Origin: Candidatus Altarchaeales archaeon
Lineage (GTDB): Archaea; Altiarchaeota; Altiarchaeia; IMC4; SCGC-AAA252-I15
NCBI GenBank assembly: GCA_014729705.1
Contig: WJJK01000373.1
Coordinates: 1 to 6,725, forward strand
DNA length: 6,725 nt
Direction: 5' to 3'
Positions 6,472 through 6,725 of this stretch are shown here, piece by piece. Both the position numbers and the translations under genes were made by a program. The number at the start of each line of letters is the position of its first letter. Positions within the stretch are counted from its first letter, which is position 1. Below the pieces are notes generated by a model. That model ran no database searches. It saw only the letters and a list, made by a program, of their open reading frames with translations, and had not been told where the DNA came from.

Positions 6472-6725
6472 ACCCCCTTCTCCCGGCTTAAATCACTTAA
6501 ACGTTTATGTGTTGATATGAATTGCCTGGCTGGCACGATTCTTAGGTCGAGTTCCCGAGCGATAACCGATGAAGCGGATTCATTGTATACGTCCCTGCCT
6601 TTTTTTTGGGGGTTCCCGCTTTTCCATAGAGCGTCCGGTTGGCGGGTTTTCTTGGATTCATCCCATACCTCAAGGCGGGCGAGCCGGGGATTATCCTCGA
6701 AATCGGTTTCAACGCGTTTCACGTA
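6468..6725 (-). CDS. Atypical kinase, N-lobe part, partial at window edge
   Basis: The frame is open from the right edge (Tyr then GTG at 6722-6720) to TGA at 6470-6468, leaving 85 visible residues; the real start probably lies outside. Counting from the GTG, ALWKSG (31-36) has a Lys suited to ATP binding, and YNESASSVIARELDLRIVPA (46-65) resembles the Glu-containing helix and the LGL-x-VPP stretch of PI3/4K- and HipA-like kinases. The ORF ends REKGV just where the C-lobe ORF begins. Reading one base back, or one extra G in the G5 run at 6473-6477, would fuse the two into one continuous kinase (…REKGG-MNDLSY…). It may therefore be half of a split gene, or the upstream part of a frameshifted one. 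Any glycine-rich loop would be outside the window. Confidence 0.55.
   Translation of the reverse strand, partial: YVKRVETDFEDNPRLARLEVWDESKKTRQPDALWKSGNPQKKGRDVYNESASSVIARELDLRIVPARQFISTHKRLSDLSREKGV

Overview
The window looks like a gene-dense stretch of an archaeal chromosome, about half G+C. Four things point to archaea. There is an archaeal-type short-chain prenyltransferase next to a type 2 (FMN) isopentenyl-diphosphate isomerase. There are members of the archaeal families DUF211 and DUF357. There is a single-OB-fold ssDNA-binding protein of the kind known from Sulfolobus. Clear TATA boxes lie at archaeal spacing ahead of two genes. The SSB type leans towards the TACK side, but the window alone cannot fix the lineage. 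No rRNA, tRNA, CRISPR array, insertion sequence or phage gene was seen.

Left block (1-2747, minus strand). A 696-residue GT-C-like multi-membrane glycosyltransferase is followed 19 bp later by an unrecognised membrane protein that runs off the left edge. The two are probably co-transcribed. The GT-C protein ends in a soluble domain with an unusual cysteine cluster.

Centre (2748-4803). A 92-bp divergent intergenic region carries an AT-rich element usable as a TATA box in both directions, plus iterated TTAACC and TTCACTG words. On the plus strand it leads into a two-gene isoprenoid operon, GGPP synthase (idsA type) and IPP isomerase type 2 (fni type), with only 2 bp between the genes. Together they make and condense the C5 units that become archaeal lipids. 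The same C20 precursor feeds dolichol-type carriers, which the divergently transcribed GT-C enzyme would be expected to use as sugar donors.

Right plus-strand block (4804-5874). A TATA-led pair, DUF211 and DUF357, overlaps by 20 nt; the second gene's Shine-Dalgarno lies in a small hairpin inside the first gene. A separately promoted OB-fold ssDNA-binding protein follows.

Right minus-strand block (5854-6725). An atypical kinase has a PI3/4-kinase-like catalytic loop. It is split into an N-lobe ORF (cut by the window edge) and a C-lobe ORF that meet in a 4-nt ATGA overlap next to a G5 run. This is either a true split gene, a frameshifting gene, or a one-base error. Its 3' end overlaps the SSB gene tail-to-tail by 21 bp. 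The split kinase is the observation most worth following up.
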